Position numbers and translations under genes: made by a program. Shown here piece after piece: positions 53,788 to 63,687 of a DNA stretch of 64,000 bases. The stretch is from contig JAHVJD010000001.1 of the NCBI GenBank assembly GCA_019801415.1, positions 248,001 to 312,000 on the forward strand, read 5' to 3'. Every line of letters starts with the position of its first letter. Positions within the stretch are counted from its first letter, which is position 1. The DNA is from Nocardioides marinus (lineage in GTDB: Bacteria > Pseudomonadota > Alphaproteobacteria > Rhodobacterales > Rhodobacteraceae). The notes below the pieces were generated by a model. The model had not been told where the DNA came from, did no database searches, and saw only the letters and a program-made list of their open reading frames with translations.

Positions 53788-55323
53788 TCAGCTGCGCCAC
53801 AGATTCGGTGACAGCAACGCGATGAAGGCCAGGGTTTCCAGCCGCCCCAGTACCATCGCGAAACACAGGATCAACTTGGCCGGCGTGGTCAGAAGCGCCA
53901 ACACGATCGGCTCGCTTGCGGCGGCTTCAGTCAGCGGCCCGGTGGTGGACAGCGCCGCAATGGCCAGCACCAGCGACTGCTCGAAATCGGACCCCACCGC
54001 CGCCAGCGCCGTACTGATCACCGCCAGCGACAGGGCAAACAACATGAAGAACAGCCACGCCACGAAGGCACCGTTCTTCTGCAGCCTGCGCGTCCGGTCC
54101 CCCTCGCCACTGACCGAGTGGGGGTGCACCAGCCGCTCCATCTCGCGCAGGCCATTCAGATACAACGCATAGACCCGAAGCAGCTTGACCCCGCCGGCGG
54201 TCGTCGCGACGCCGCCGCCGAACACCGCCAATCCCAGCAGGATCATCCCCGGCGTTTCCAGCCCCGACCAATCCCGTGCCGCCTGCCAATGGGCGCTCTC
54301 GAACCCCGTGGTGGACAGGAACGACAGCACGGTGAAGATGGTCCCCCAAAGGGCTCGCAGGGCCTGCGCCACATCCTCGCCCGCGTCGACCTCATAGGCG
54401 GCAACCCAGTGGCGCAGGAACAGAAGCAAGGGCACCCCGAAGACGATCATCAGCCCGGTCCGGAACTCGGGATCGCGGTCGAGGCGCCCCTGCCCCGCCG
54501 TCACCGTGTCGCTGGAAAACGTCAACCGCGACAGGGCGAAGAACATGAATAGAAACATCACCATCTCGCCCGCCAGGCCGCTGGCCGCACGTTCCACACC
54601 ACCGACGGCAGAGATGCCGGAGGTCGCCATCACCGACATGGCATGGCTCAGCCCGATCAGCGCCTGTTCCCCGGTGATCATCAGCAGAACCCACAGCACC
54701 AGCGTCAGGCCGATGTAAATGGGCGACAGGGTCCGGGTTACCAGCACCAACTGGCGGCGCGGATCCGCCCGCTCCATATGTGCAGGCGCGGCGGTGCCGC
54801 CGCCCGGCTGGCCTCTTGCCGTGACCTCGAACCCACCCAGCGACATCGGCGCCAGAACCGCCGATGCGGCAATCCACATCAAGAGACCCCCGAGCCAGCC
54901 GACCATCGCGCGCCACAGATGCACGCTGGGCGGCAGACGCGCCGGATCGGCCCAGATGTCAGCGCCGGTGGTGGTGATCGCACTGACCATGTCGAAATAG
55001 GCATTCAAATAACGGGTACTGACCAAGGCGTCCTGCACCGGCACCGCAAGGAACAGTGGCAGCACCGTGAAGGTCGCCAGCAGCGACAGCAACTGACCCG
55101 TCATACTGTAGCGCGGCACCTTGTTGCCCAGCGCCAGCGCGATCATCACCACCAGCGTCAGCCCCAGGATGCCAGAGTAAAAGAAGCTGCGCGACGTGTG
55201 GTGGTCGTCCAGCACCAGCGCATGGATGGCCGGCAGCCACATCGCCAGCGAGGCAATACCCGAGATCAGCAAGAACAGCGGCAGCCGCAGCACCCCGACC
55301 GGGGCTTTGACCGATTGTCGCAT
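53788..55323 (-). CDS. trkH: Trk potassium uptake protein TrkH
   Basis: 511 residues with about ten membrane helices. It has the four TrkH selectivity-filter loops, for example SAITTTGADIW, SVMATSGISAVGG, LSFLSTTGFES and AALSTTGPLTE. TrkH is the K+ channel-like translocating subunit in the inner membrane, gated by TrkA. ATG 55323 lies one base after the trkA stop, so both are cotranscribed and coupled. The ORF could extend upstream within trkA but without homology. Confidence 0.96.
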   Translation of the reverse strand: MRQSVKAPVGVLRLPLFLLISGIASLAMWLPAIHALVLDDHHTSRSFFYSGILGLTLVVMIALALGNKVPRYSMTGQLLSLLATFTVLPLFLAVPVQDALVSTRYLNAYFDMVSAITTTGADIWADPARLPPSVHLWRAMVGWLGGLLMWIAASAVLAPMSLGGFEVTARGQPGGGTAAPAHMERADPRRQLVLVTRTLSPIYIGLTLVLWVLLMITGEQALIGLSHAMSVMATSGISAVGGVERAASGLAGEMVMFLFMFFALSRLTFSSDTVTAGQGRLDRDPEFRTGLMIVFGVPLLLFLRHWVAAYEVDAGEDVAQALRALWGTIFTVLSFLSTTGFESAHWQAARDWSGLETPGMILLGLAVFGGGVATTAGGVKLLRVYALYLNGLREMERLVHPHSVSGEGDRTRRLQKNGAFVAWLFFMLFALSLAVISTALAAVGSDFEQSLVLAIAALSTTGPLTEAAASEPIVLALLTTPAKLILCFAMVLGRLETLAFIALLSPNLWRS

Positions 55324-55324
55324 T

Positions 55325-56701
55325 CTAGAAATAGTCGATCGAGACCTGCAGCAGGCGCTCGACCTCCGGCACGTCATCCGCCATTGCAAAGAGGGCGATC
55401 ACATCCCCCTCCTCGATCCGCATCTCGCCGGAGGGGCGCAGCATCTCGCCATCCTTCAGCACGCCGCCAACCAGAACGCCTTCGGGGAAATCCGTCTCGC
55501 GGATCATCTGACCGGCGATGGGCGAGGTCGAGAGCACTTCGGCCTCAATCATCTCGGCCTCGGCGTCACCCAGCGAATACACCTGGCGCACCCGGCCATA
55601 GCGGATATGGCGCAGGATCGAGCTGACGGTGGTGGAGCGCGGGTTGATATAGGCGTCGATCCCAAGATGCGGCAGAAGCGGCACCAGCGTGGGATCGTTG
55701 ATCAGAGCAATCGCCAAGGGGCAGCCCTCGGCCTTGGCACGCACCGCCGCCAGCATGTTGGTCTTGTCGTCATCGGTCACGGCCAGCATGGCGTCAGCCT
55801 TGTCGATGCCCGCCTCGATCATCAGCGCCCGGTCCAGCCCGTCGCCATTCAACACGATCGTGCGCTCCAACTGTTCGGCCGCGCGTTCGGCGGAGCGGCG
55901 GTCCCGCTCGATCATCTTGGCGCGAATGCGGGTCGTGCTGGCCTCCAGTGCCTTTGCCACCTCAAGCCCAACATTGCCGCCCCCGACCACCACCACGCGG
56001 TCCTGGCGCTTTTCGTGCTTGCCGAAGACCTCGATGGTGCGCGACACGTCATCGACATGGCAAAAGACATAGCAGCTGTCGCCGACGAACAGCTGGTCAC
56101 CCGGTTCCGGCGCAAACAGGGTCCCGTCCCGACGCACACCGACAACAATCGCGCGCAGGGTGGAAAACAGGTCGGTCAACTGGCGCAGGGGCGTGTTGAC
56201 CACCGGGCAGCCCTCATCGATCTGGATGCCCAGAAGCTGTGCCTTGCCGTCCATGAACGTTTCGGTGTCAAACGCCGCAGGCGCCGACAGCCGCTGCATC
56301 GCCGCCGCAGCGACTTCGCGCTCAGGACTGATGACCACGTCGATCGGCAAGTGCTCTCGCTGGTACAGATCGGAATAGATCGCGGTCAGGTAGCTCTTTG
56401 CCCGCAGCCGGGCAATCTTGCGCTGGATCTTGAACACCGAATGCGCCACCTGACAGGTCACCATGTTGACCTCGTCCGAATGGGTCGCGGCGATGATCAT
56501 ATCCGCATCCCGTGCGCCCGCGCGCTGCAACACATCCGGGTAGGACGCGAATCCGTGGATACCTTGCACGTCCAGCGTGTCAGTGGCGCGACGCACCAGA
56601 TCCGGATTGTTATCGACAACCGTGACATCATTGTGTTCGCCGGACAGATGCCGGGCGATCTGCCAGCCAACCTGGCCCGCACCACAGATAATGACCTTCA
56701 T
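55325..56701 (-). CDS. trkA: Trk potassium uptake regulator TrkA
   Basis: 458 residues, the exact usual length. There are two RCK halves, each with a Rossmann NAD site: VIICGAGQVGWQIA near the N-terminus and VVVVGGGNVGLEVAKAL near residue 235, each followed by a TrkA_C domain. The cytosolic ring binds NAD(H)/ATP and gates TrkH. ATG 56701 (MKVIICGAG) is chosen because homology begins there. trkH is coupled downstream. It is divergent from the small lipoprotein gene. Confidence 0.97.
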   Translation of the reverse strand: MKVIICGAGQVGWQIARHLSGEHNDVTVVDNNPDLVRRATDTLDVQGIHGFASYPDVLQRAGARDADMIIAATHSDEVNMVTCQVAHSVFKIQRKIARLRAKSYLTAIYSDLYQREHLPIDVVISPEREVAAAAMQRLSAPAAFDTETFMDGKAQLLGIQIDEGCPVVNTPLRQLTDLFSTLRAIVVGVRRDGTLFAPEPGDQLFVGDSCYVFCHVDDVSRTIEVFGKHEKRQDRVVVVGGGNVGLEVAKALEASTTRIRAKMIERDRRSAERAAEQLERTIVLNGDGLDRALMIEAGIDKADAMLAVTDDDKTNMLAAVRAKAEGCPLAIALINDPTLVPLLPHLGIDAYINPRSTTVSSILRHIRYGRVRQVYSLGDAEAEMIEAEVLSTSPIAGQMIRETDFPEGVLVGGVLKDGEMLRPSGEMRIEEGDVIALFAMADDVPEVERLLQVSIDYF

Positions 56702-56814
56702 AGACGTGTTCCTTGGCGAAGTGAGGCGCAGAGTTTCGCGCACTGTGCATGACAGAAGCCGCATTCACGGTCAAATTAATTGTAAAATCCTCTGCTTGCC
56801 CCCATCTTCCCCAT

Positions 56815-57288
56815 ATGATCGATGCATTTTTCCGCTCCCTGGGCGCCGCCGGGTTGCTGATGGTCAGCGCTTGCGGCCCTCTGCCCGCCTATTACAAACC
56901 CGGCGCCGAGGTTTCGCGCCTGGAAGCCGACACCCTGAGCTGCGAGACGCGCGCCCTGAAGGACGCCCCGGTGGCGACCGAGATCCGCCAGCGCCCGGCG
57001 GTCTTCTACCCCGGTCACCGCTATTGCAGCGGCGGACAATGTTACTATCGGCCCGGCTACTGGGCTGATGGCGGCACTTACACCGTCGACACCAACCGGC
57101 AGCTCCGCCAGCGACTCGCCAAGGCCTGCATGGCCGACAAAGGCTATCAGCAGATCGAATTGAAACGCTGTACAGGGGCAAGCACGGCAGGCGAAACCGT
57201 TGGCCAGACATTGCTTGGCCCTCTGGACGAGACATCCTGCGCCATCCGCAATCGCGATGGCACGGTCAGTATCCGGACCAAAGGCTGA
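56815..57288 (+). CDS. Putative lipoprotein of unknown function
   Basis: 157 residues. Signal peptide with lipobox LLMVSACGP, cleaved before Cys20. The mature part has a Tyr-rich stretch YCSGGQCYYRPGYW and several cysteines that could form disulfides (including LSCETRA, KACMADKGYQ and LKRCTGA). KACMADKGYQQIEL resembles the C-terminal helix seen in many small outer-membrane or periplasmic lipoproteins. ATG 56815 is preferred to an in-frame ATG 22 codons upstream because the lipobox signal starts here. It sits between convergent and divergent regulators, with no functional hint. Confidence 0.78.
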   Translation: MIDAFFRSLGAAGLLMVSACGPLPAYYKPGAEVSRLEADTLSCETRALKDAPVATEIRQRPAVFYPGHRYCSGGQCYYRPGYWADGGTYTVDTNRQLRQRLAKACMADKGYQQIELKRCTGASTAGETVGQTLLGPLDETSCAIRNRDGTVSIRTKG

Positions 57289-57414
57289 CCAGCCCTATGT
57301 GCTGCAGCCCCGCGGGCTGCAGTGCCACAGCCCGGGTTGCGTCGAAACCACCTGCGCAGCGCTTGGCGGCCTGACATCTCCGTGCAACAGCTCGTCCGCC
57401 GCTTGGTGAGCGCA

Positions 57415-57437
57415 GCGCCCGCAGCAGCTGCGGGCGC
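57415..57437. terminator. Hairpin at the end of the ntr operon
   Basis: An 11-bp inverted repeat GCGCCCGCAGC/GCTGCGGGCGC (57415-57425 with 57427-57437), effectively a 10-bp stem with a 3-nt loop, sits just after the ntrX stop on the minus strand. No T-run follows on the minus strand. It is a candidate terminator or mRNA-stabilising hairpin. Confidence 0.45.
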
Positions 57438-57450
57438 CATGCAGGCTGGT

Positions 57451-58860
57451 TCAGACCTGCTCTTCTTCGGCCTCGACATGGGCCACGCGCGCGCCCGCTT
57501 TGTTCGAGGTCACCACCCCCAGCGATTTCAGCTTGCGGTGCAGCGCCGAACGTTCCATGCCCACGAAGGACGCAGTACGGCTGATATTGCCGCCGAAGCG
57601 GTTGATCTGGGTCAACAGGTATTCGCGTTCGAAGGCTTCACGCGCCTCGCGCAGCGGCAGGGTGGCCAAGGCACCGGAGAGCACCACGCGACCATCCTCC
57701 TGCGGCTTTTCCTCCTCGCGCGGCAGGTCCTTTGCCTCGATCGGGCCGCTGCCATCGCCAAGGATCAACACCCGCTCCACCAGGTTCTTCAACTGACGCA
57801 CATTGCCGGGCCAGAGCATTGTCTGCATCAACGCAACGGCCTCCTCGGTCAGCTCGCGCAGCGGCAGACCCTGGGTTTCGTTGAAATGCGCAATGAAATG
57901 ATTGGCCAACAGCGGGATGTCCTCGCGCCGATCCGCAAGGGACGGCACCTCGACCGGCACCACGTTGAGGCGATGATAGAGCTCCTGGCGGAAGGTGCCG
58001 GCGGCGATTTCGGCCTCCAGGTTCTTGTTGGTCGCGGAGATCACCCGCAGGTCCACCCGTACCTTGTCGTTGCCACCGACCCGCTGGAACTGCTGGTCCA
58101 CCAGCACGCGCAGGATCTTCGACTGGGTGCCCAGGGGCATGTCGGCGACCTCATCAAAGAACACGACACCGCCATGCGCCTGCTCCAGCAGCCCCGGTTC
58201 CACGCCGCGCTCGGTGGACTCGCGGCCAAACAGAACCTCCTCCATCCGATCAGGCTCGATGCTGGCGCAGTTCACTGTCACGAACGGCGCCGACGCGCGG
58301 CTCGAGTTGGCGTGAATGTAGCGGGCCGCGATCTCCTTGCCGCTGCCGGCAGGCCCGGTCAACATCACCCGGCCGTTGGATTTGGTCACTTTTTCCAACT
58401 GGCCCAACAGGGTCCGGAAAGCGGCAGAGGTGCCAATCATCTCGGCCGGGCCGCTGTCGCGCCGTTTGAGGTCGGTATTTTCCCGGCGCAACCGCGACGT
58501 TTCCATGGCGCGGCGGATCACCACCATCAACTGGTCTATGTTGAAGGGCTTTTCGATAAAGTCATAGGCCCCCTGCTTGATCGCGGCGACCGCGATTTCC
58601 ACGTTGCCATGCCCCGAGATGATGACCACCGGAATTTCCGGGTTGTCGCGCTTGACCGTCTTCAGAATGTCGATGCCGTCCATCTGGCTGTCCTTGAGCC
58701 AGATATCCAGGATCATCAGCGCAGGCTGAGCCTCCTCCAGGCGCGCCATACATTCCTCTGACGACCCGGCCTTGCGGGTGGCAAAGCCTTCGTCCTCCAG
58801 AATGTCCGAGATCAGCTCACGAATATCGCGCTCGTCATCTACAATCAGAATGTCACTCAT
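57451..58860 (-). CDS. ntrX: Response regulator NtrX (AAA+ enhancer-binding protein without GAFTGA)
   Basis: 469 residues. Receiver with phospho-acceptor Asp52 (LMILDIWLKDSQMDG), AAA+ domain with Walker A GPAGSGKE (about 169-176) and FFDEVADMP as Walker B region, and a C-terminal Fis-like HTH ending GMERSALHRKLKSLG. In the loop where sigma54 activators have GAFTGA, the sequence is FGRESTERGVEPG, so the sigma54 contact loop is missing. NtrYX responds to nitrogen and redox/oxygen in Rhodobacteraceae. It overlaps ntrY by ATGA. Confidence 0.95.
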   Translation of the reverse strand: MSDILIVDDERDIRELISDILEDEGFATRKAGSSEECMARLEEAQPALMILDIWLKDSQMDGIDILKTVKRDNPEIPVVIISGHGNVEIAVAAIKQGAYDFIEKPFNIDQLMVVIRRAMETSRLRRENTDLKRRDSGPAEMIGTSAAFRTLLGQLEKVTKSNGRVMLTGPAGSGKEIAARYIHANSSRASAPFVTVNCASIEPDRMEEVLFGRESTERGVEPGLLEQAHGGVVFFDEVADMPLGTQSKILRVLVDQQFQRVGGNDKVRVDLRVISATNKNLEAEIAAGTFRQELYHRLNVVPVEVPSLADRREDIPLLANHFIAHFNETQGLPLRELTEEAVALMQTMLWPGNVRQLKNLVERVLILGDGSGPIEAKDLPREEEKPQEDGRVVLSGALATLPLREAREAFEREYLLTQINRFGGNISRTASFVGMERSALHRKLKSLGVVTSNKAGARVAHVEAEEEQV

Positions 58861-61136
58861 GTCAGACCTGCTTTCACTGTATTCTTGTTCGGCGCTGCCG
58901 TCATGGCCGCGGCGGGTAGACGGATCACCGCCATGGCCCCGAAATGCGCCTGTCCTTCAAACACCGGGGCGTCTTCCAGCGTCAGCGTGCCCCCGTGCTC
59001 CTCGATGATCTTCTTGACGATCGGAAGCCCCAACCCTGTGCCCGCATCGCGGGTGGTCACATAGGGTTCGAACAACCGTGCCCGATCCTCCGGCAGGCCG
59101 ATACCGTTGTCGGCGATGCGGACTTCATAGGCATTGCCCTCCTTGCGGGCTGACACACGGATTTCCGGTGCCAGATCCTGCGGCGGGTTCTTGTTTTGCA
59201 GGCTTTCGATGGCTTCACCTGCGTTCTTGATGAGATTGGTCAGCGCCTGACCGATCATGGTGGCATCCAGATCAGAGCGCATCGGCTCCTCAGGCAGATC
59301 GGCCTTGATCTGAACACCCGGCTGGCCCTGCTGTTGCAGCACAACCGCGTCGCGCACCAACCGGGCCAGATCCTCTTCGCGCCGCTCCGGTTCCGGCATG
59401 CGGGCGAACTTCGAAAACTCGTCAACGATGCGGCGCAGATCATTCGTCTGGCGCACGATCACATCGGTCATCGCTTGCAACTGGTCGCTATTTTCCTCGC
59501 CGAGCTTGGGCGCGAACTTGCGCTTGATCCGTTCGGCGCTCAGCTGGATGGGGGTCAACGGGTTCTTGATTTCATGTGCGATCCGTCGGGCAACATCGCC
59601 CCAGGCCGCCATGCGTTGGGCGCTGACCAGATCGGTGACATCGTCAAAGGCCACCACGTATCCTTCAAGGCCTCCCTCCTCTGAGCGGCGCGGCGACATG
59701 CGGACAAGCAGGTTTTCCAACCGCCCCTGACGCGTGACCTTGATCTCCTCCTGAGCCACATCGGCGCCGCTTTCGGCCAGTTCATCGAACAGGGGACCGA
59801 ACTCCGGCACTGCCACGGCCAGAGCAAGTGACTGCTGGTCCTCGCGCCAGTCCAGCAACCGTTCGGCCGAGCGGTTCACAAAGGTCACACGGCCTTCGGC
59901 GTCGAGCCCGACCACCCCGGATGTCACCGAGGACAGCACCGAATCGAACAGCCGACGACGGCGTTCGATCTGCCGGGTGTTGTCCAGCAGCCGCTCATGC
60001 TGGGCTTTCAGCTCGCGGGTCATCTGGTTGAAATACTGGCCCAATTGCGCGATCTCGTCGCCGCCATCATCGACCGGCACCTTGACGTCGAGATTACCCG
60101 CACCCACGCGCTGCGCCGCCACCGTCAGCCGTCCGACCGGCCGCGAAAGCCGTTCCGCAAACCACATCCCCAGCCACATCGCCGCAAGGATCAGAATCAC
60201 CGCAAAGCCGATGTAGAGCAGGGCAAATTCAAACAGCACCCGCCCCCGCTCGCTTTCGAGCTGCTGATACAGATGCGCGGTTTCCTGGGTATCGTCGAGC
60301 AGGTTCAGAAGCTCGCCATCCACATCCCGGCTGATGTACAGGAACCGATCAACAAAAGCGTTCAGCCGGACCAGCGCCCGAAACTCGCTGTTGGCCCAAT
60401 CCTCGATCAGCAACAGCCCTTCTTCGCGCGCGACCTCGATCTGTCGGCTGTTCGGCTTTTCAAAGTCGAACTCATACGAGCGCTCACCGCGGGCCCGGAT
60501 CAATCCGGCGCTGTCGACGATATAGGCTTCACGCAACCCACGCTGGATTTGCAGCTGCCCCTGTGCGAGCACCTGCCGAAGCTCCGCATCGTTGATGAAG
60601 AAACTGCGCGCCCGGCTGTTGTCGAGGTAACGCGCCAGCGCCCGTGCGTCCTCGCTCAGATCGTTTTTCTGCTGGGTTTGATAAGCTTCCGCCGCAGCCA
60701 GAGAACTGCCGATGACCTGACGCACCCGCTGCGAGAACCAGCCCTCGAGCCCGACGTTCACCGTCAGCACGGCAAAGACCGCGACGATCACGGTCGGGAT
60801 CAGGGCCAAAAAGCCAAACGCGCCGATCAGCCTCAGGTGAAGCCGGGAACCCGCGGATTTCGAGCGCCGCGCCGCAAACAGCCGCAGGATCTGCGCCAGC
60901 ACCAACGCCGCAATTGTCAGGATGTAAACAAGGTCCGCCAGGAGAATCAGCCGCAGCGAGCGCGACGACGCCCCCTGGCCCAACGGTCCGATAATGAGGA
61001 AGGTCACGAGCGCCAGGATCGGCCCCAGCAGCACCAGTCCGATGGTGCCGATATTGCGCGCCCGACGCGTTTTACGCCAGCGGTCCAAAGCCGCAAACGG
61101 CCCGTATGCCGCCCTCAGATGTGACTTATGCGCCAC
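58857..61136 (-). CDS. ntrY: Sensor histidine kinase NtrY
   Basis: 759 residues from a GTG start with GAGGG six bases upstream. Membrane helices at about 30-50, 64-86, 104-127 and 303-325 flank a periplasmic sensor domain of about 175 residues. HAMP (326-378), PAS (390-500), HisKA with acceptor His521 (RRIAHEIKNPLTPIQLS) and HATPase (GTGLGLPIVKKII) follow. NtrY phosphorylates NtrX. A 100-bp gap separates it from ntrC upstream and may hold an ntrYX promoter. Confidence 0.96.
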   Translation of the reverse strand: MAHKSHLRAAYGPFAALDRWRKTRRARNIGTIGLVLLGPILALVTFLIIGPLGQGASSRSLRLILLADLVYILTIAALVLAQILRLFAARRSKSAGSRLHLRLIGAFGFLALIPTVIVAVFAVLTVNVGLEGWFSQRVRQVIGSSLAAAEAYQTQQKNDLSEDARALARYLDNSRARSFFINDAELRQVLAQGQLQIQRGLREAYIVDSAGLIRARGERSYEFDFEKPNSRQIEVAREEGLLLIEDWANSEFRALVRLNAFVDRFLYISRDVDGELLNLLDDTQETAHLYQQLESERGRVLFEFALLYIGFAVILILAAMWLGMWFAERLSRPVGRLTVAAQRVGAGNLDVKVPVDDGGDEIAQLGQYFNQMTRELKAQHERLLDNTRQIERRRRLFDSVLSSVTSGVVGLDAEGRVTFVNRSAERLLDWREDQQSLALAVAVPEFGPLFDELAESGADVAQEEIKVTRQGRLENLLVRMSPRRSEEGGLEGYVVAFDDVTDLVSAQRMAAWGDVARRIAHEIKNPLTPIQLSAERIKRKFAPKLGEENSDQLQAMTDVIVRQTNDLRRIVDEFSKFARMPEPERREEDLARLVRDAVVLQQQGQPGVQIKADLPEEPMRSDLDATMIGQALTNLIKNAGEAIESLQNKNPPQDLAPEIRVSARKEGNAYEVRIADNGIGLPEDRARLFEPYVTTRDAGTGLGLPIVKKIIEEHGGTLTLEDAPVFEGQAHFGAMAVIRLPAAAMTAAPNKNTVKAGLT

Positions 61137-61236
61137 TGACTGCCCTCATCCCGATGTGTGACTCAAAACGAGTCACCGCCATATATCGTGGCCCTGCCGA
61201 GGAAAATCGCAACGCGGCCACATTTCTGTGGCGATA

Positions 61237-62604
61237 TTACATCAGTTTGCGGCGGCGTGTCACCTCAATATCCAGATCGGTGATTTTCTTGCGCAACGTA
61301 TTCCGGTTGATCCCCAGCAGATCGGCACATTTAGCCTGGTTTCCCCCGGTCGCAGCCAGGGCGATTTCGATCAGCGGGGTTTCCACCTCGCGCAGCAGCC
61401 GCATGTAAAGGCCCGGCGGCGGCAACATGTCGCCATGCAGATCGAAATAGCGCTGCAGGTGACGCCCCACGGCTTCGGACAGCTTCTCGTTGGCAAAACC
61501 GGCGCTGCTCGGCTCCGGGCCGGAGTGCGGGCCAAGAACCGCATTCACGTCGGCCTCGGTGATTTCCTCGCCCCGTGCGGTCAGCGCCAGTCGACGCACG
61601 GTGTTCTCCAGCTGCCGCACGTTGCCGGGCCAGCCAAAATGGCGCAGCGCTTCGCGCGCGGCCTCGTTCATGCTCCGATGCGGCGCGCCCTCATTCTCGG
61701 CCCGCGTCAGGAAGTGTTCCGCCAAAAGCGGAATATCCTCCACCCGCTCTCTCAGCGCCGGCACATGCAAGGCAGTGCCACAGATGCGATAGTAGAGATC
61801 CTGCCGCAGCTCACCTGCCTCCATCGCCGCGGCCAGATCACGCTGGCTGGAGGCAAGGAACCGTGGTGCGTGATCGCCCGGCGCATCCATCATCCGTACC
61901 AGGCGCGCCTGGGCTTCCTCGGGCAGATCGGCCAGTTCATCAATCACCAACATGCCGCCCTTGGCCTGGGCCAGCAGCCGCGCCGGGCCTTCCAGCTCGA
62001 TCAGCGACGCGCCATCCACATGGACGAAAGGCAAGGTCCGGCGATCGGAAAAGTCATGAATGGCCCGTGCAATCAGCGACTTGCCTGTCCCGCTCTCGCC
62101 CGTCACCAGCAGTGGCAAATCGGTGTTCATTACCCGCGCAATCAGCCGGTACAGGGTTTGCATCACCTCGCTGCGGCCGATCAGCGGCAACTCCTCGGGC
62201 CGCTCCTGCGTCTCTTCCCGGGCGGGCGCTGACGCGGTCCGCTTGGCCGACAACGCTTTGGAGGTACGCTTCATCAGCTCGGGCAGGTCAAACGGCTTAG
62301 GCAGGTAGTCATAGGCCTCGGCCTCCTCCGCACGGATCGCCGTCATGATCGTATTTTGCGCGGAAATCACGATGACCGGCAGGCCGGGCCGGTCGGCCTG
62401 GATCTTGGGCAGCATCTCCAAACCGTTCCCGTCGGGCATCATGACGTCCGAAATCACCACGTCGCCCTTGCCCTCTCCGACCCAGCGCATCAGCGTGGTC
62501 AGGGAGGACGTGGCATGCACCTTGCAGCCGGCGCGGGTCAGCGCCTGGGTCAAAACGGTGCGAATGGTGCGGTCGTCATCTGCGACCAGAACGGTGCCAT
62601 CCAT
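61237..62604 (-). CDS. ntrC: Nitrogen response regulator NtrC (without GAFTGA)
   Basis: 455 residues. Receiver with Asp53 ([13 protein letters not shown]), AAA+ domain with Walker A GESGTGKS (169-176) and [10 protein letters not shown] (Walker B), and a Fis-type HTH at about 418-440 ([15 protein letters not shown]). The region between them reads [22 protein letters not shown]; the FGH-KGAFTGA segment is deleted. In Rhodobacter capsulatus a GAFTGA-less NtrC activates sigma70 RNA polymerase, so the same is expected here. It starts three bases after the ntrB stop. Confidence 0.96.
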   Translation of the reverse strand: MDGTVLVADDDRTIRTVLTQALTRAGCKVHATSSLTTLMRWVGEGKGDVVISDVMMPDGNGLEMLPKIQADRPGLPVIVISAQNTIMTAIRAEEAEAYDYLPKPFDLPELMKRTSKALSAKRTASAPAREETQERPEELPLIGRSEVMQTLYRLIARVMNTDLPLLVTGESGTGKSLIARAIHDFSDRRTLPFVHVDGASLIELEGPARLLAQAKGGMLVIDELADLPEEAQARLVRMMDAPGDHAPRFLASSQRDLAAAMEAGELRQDLYYRICGTALHVPALRERVEDIPLLAEHFLTRAENEGAPHRSMNEAAREALRHFGWPGNVRQLENTVRRLALTARGEEITEADVNAVLGPHSGPEPSSAGFANEKLSEAVGRHLQRYFDLHGDMLPPPGLYMRLLREVETPLIEIALAATGGNQAKCADLLGINRNTLRKKITDLDIEVTRRRKLM

Positions 62605-62607
62605 GGA

Positions 62608-63687
62608 TCAGCTCTCCTGCAGTTCTACGTCGCGCGGGACGCGCGACAGCGACAGCCGGAACACTGTGCGCCCGGGAACCGAGCTTACCGAGATCCAGCC
62701 ATTATGCTCCGAGACGATCTTGCTCACCAAAGCAAGACCGAGCCCGGTGCCGTTTTCGCGCCCCGACACGAAGGGGTCGAAAATATCGTCCTTTATTTTC
62801 TCCGGCAGGCCAGGACCGTCGTCGCAGATCTCGATCTGCAGCGGCAGCAGCTTGCCAGTTCCGTCACTCCGACGAAGCCGGAAGGAATGCTCGTAATAGG
62901 TGCGAATGTGAATGTTTCCGCCTTTCTTATCAGCAGCTTCCGAGGCATTCTTCAGAAGGTTCAGCACCACTTGCAACAGCTGGTCGGCATCCCCCCACGC
63001 CATCGGCAACGACGGATCGTAGCCTTCGGTGATGGTCATATGCGCGCCGAACCCCAGCAGCGCCGAGCGCCGCGCACGATCCAGGACATCATGCAGGTTC
63101 ACCGGCTTGAAATCCGGCTCCGACAGGTTGCCGAACTGCTCCACCTGTTCCAGCAGCTTGACGATGCGGCGGCTCTCGCTAACGATCAGATCGGTCAGCT
63201 CCAGATCCTCGCCCGACAGGTTCATGCTGAGAAGCTGCGCCGCGCCGGTGATCCCCGCCAGCGGGTTCTTGATCTCATGCGCCAGCATCTCGGCCATGCC
63301 GATGGCCGAGGCGGCGGCGGATTTCGACGAATGGTTCTGCGTCAACCGCCCGGCCAGTTCGCGCGGCGTGACCATCATCAGCATGGTGCCGTCCTGCCCC
63401 TGCAAAGGCGCCACCTGCACCCCGCACTGCAGCGGCGCCCGGCTGCCAGAGCCGACGTCGATGTCATTCACGAACAATGGCGTGCCCTGAACCCGGGCAC
63501 GGGCAAAGGCGCTTTCGATCGGCGCGTCGATGGCCAAGGTATCCCAGACCGGCTGCCCCAGCAGCGCCCGGCGAGAGGTGTTCAGGAACCCTTCCGCCGC
63601 GGCGTTGACATCGGCAATCTTGTCCCAGGCATCGATCAGAAAGGCCGGAACCGGCAGCGAGGCCCAGAGTGCGGAACTGTCGCTCAT
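62608..63687 (-). CDS. ntrB: Nitrogen regulation histidine kinase NtrB
   Basis: 359 residues, soluble. PAS domain at about 10-115, HisKA with His137 (MLAHEIKNPLAGITGAAQLL), and HATPase ending GTGLGLALVSKIVSEHNGWI. NtrB phosphorylates or dephosphorylates NtrC under control of the PII protein GlnB. The start codon is fused to the dusB stop through ATGA, and ntrC follows after three bases: a tight dusB-ntrB-ntrC operon typical of this family. Confidence 0.96.
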   Translation of the reverse strand: MSDSSALWASLPVPAFLIDAWDKIADVNAAAEGFLNTSRRALLGQPVWDTLAIDAPIESAFARARVQGTPLFVNDIDVGSGSRAPLQCGVQVAPLQGQDGTMLMMVTPRELAGRLTQNHSSKSAAASAIGMAEMLAHEIKNPLAGITGAAQLLSMNLSGEDLELTDLIVSESRRIVKLLEQVEQFGNLSEPDFKPVNLHDVLDRARRSALLGFGAHMTITEGYDPSLPMAWGDADQLLQVVLNLLKNASEAADKKGGNIHIRTYYEHSFRLRRSDGTGKLLPLQIEICDDGPGLPEKIKDDIFDPFVSGRENGTGLGLALVSKIVSEHNGWISVSSVPGRTVFRLSLSRVPRDVELQES

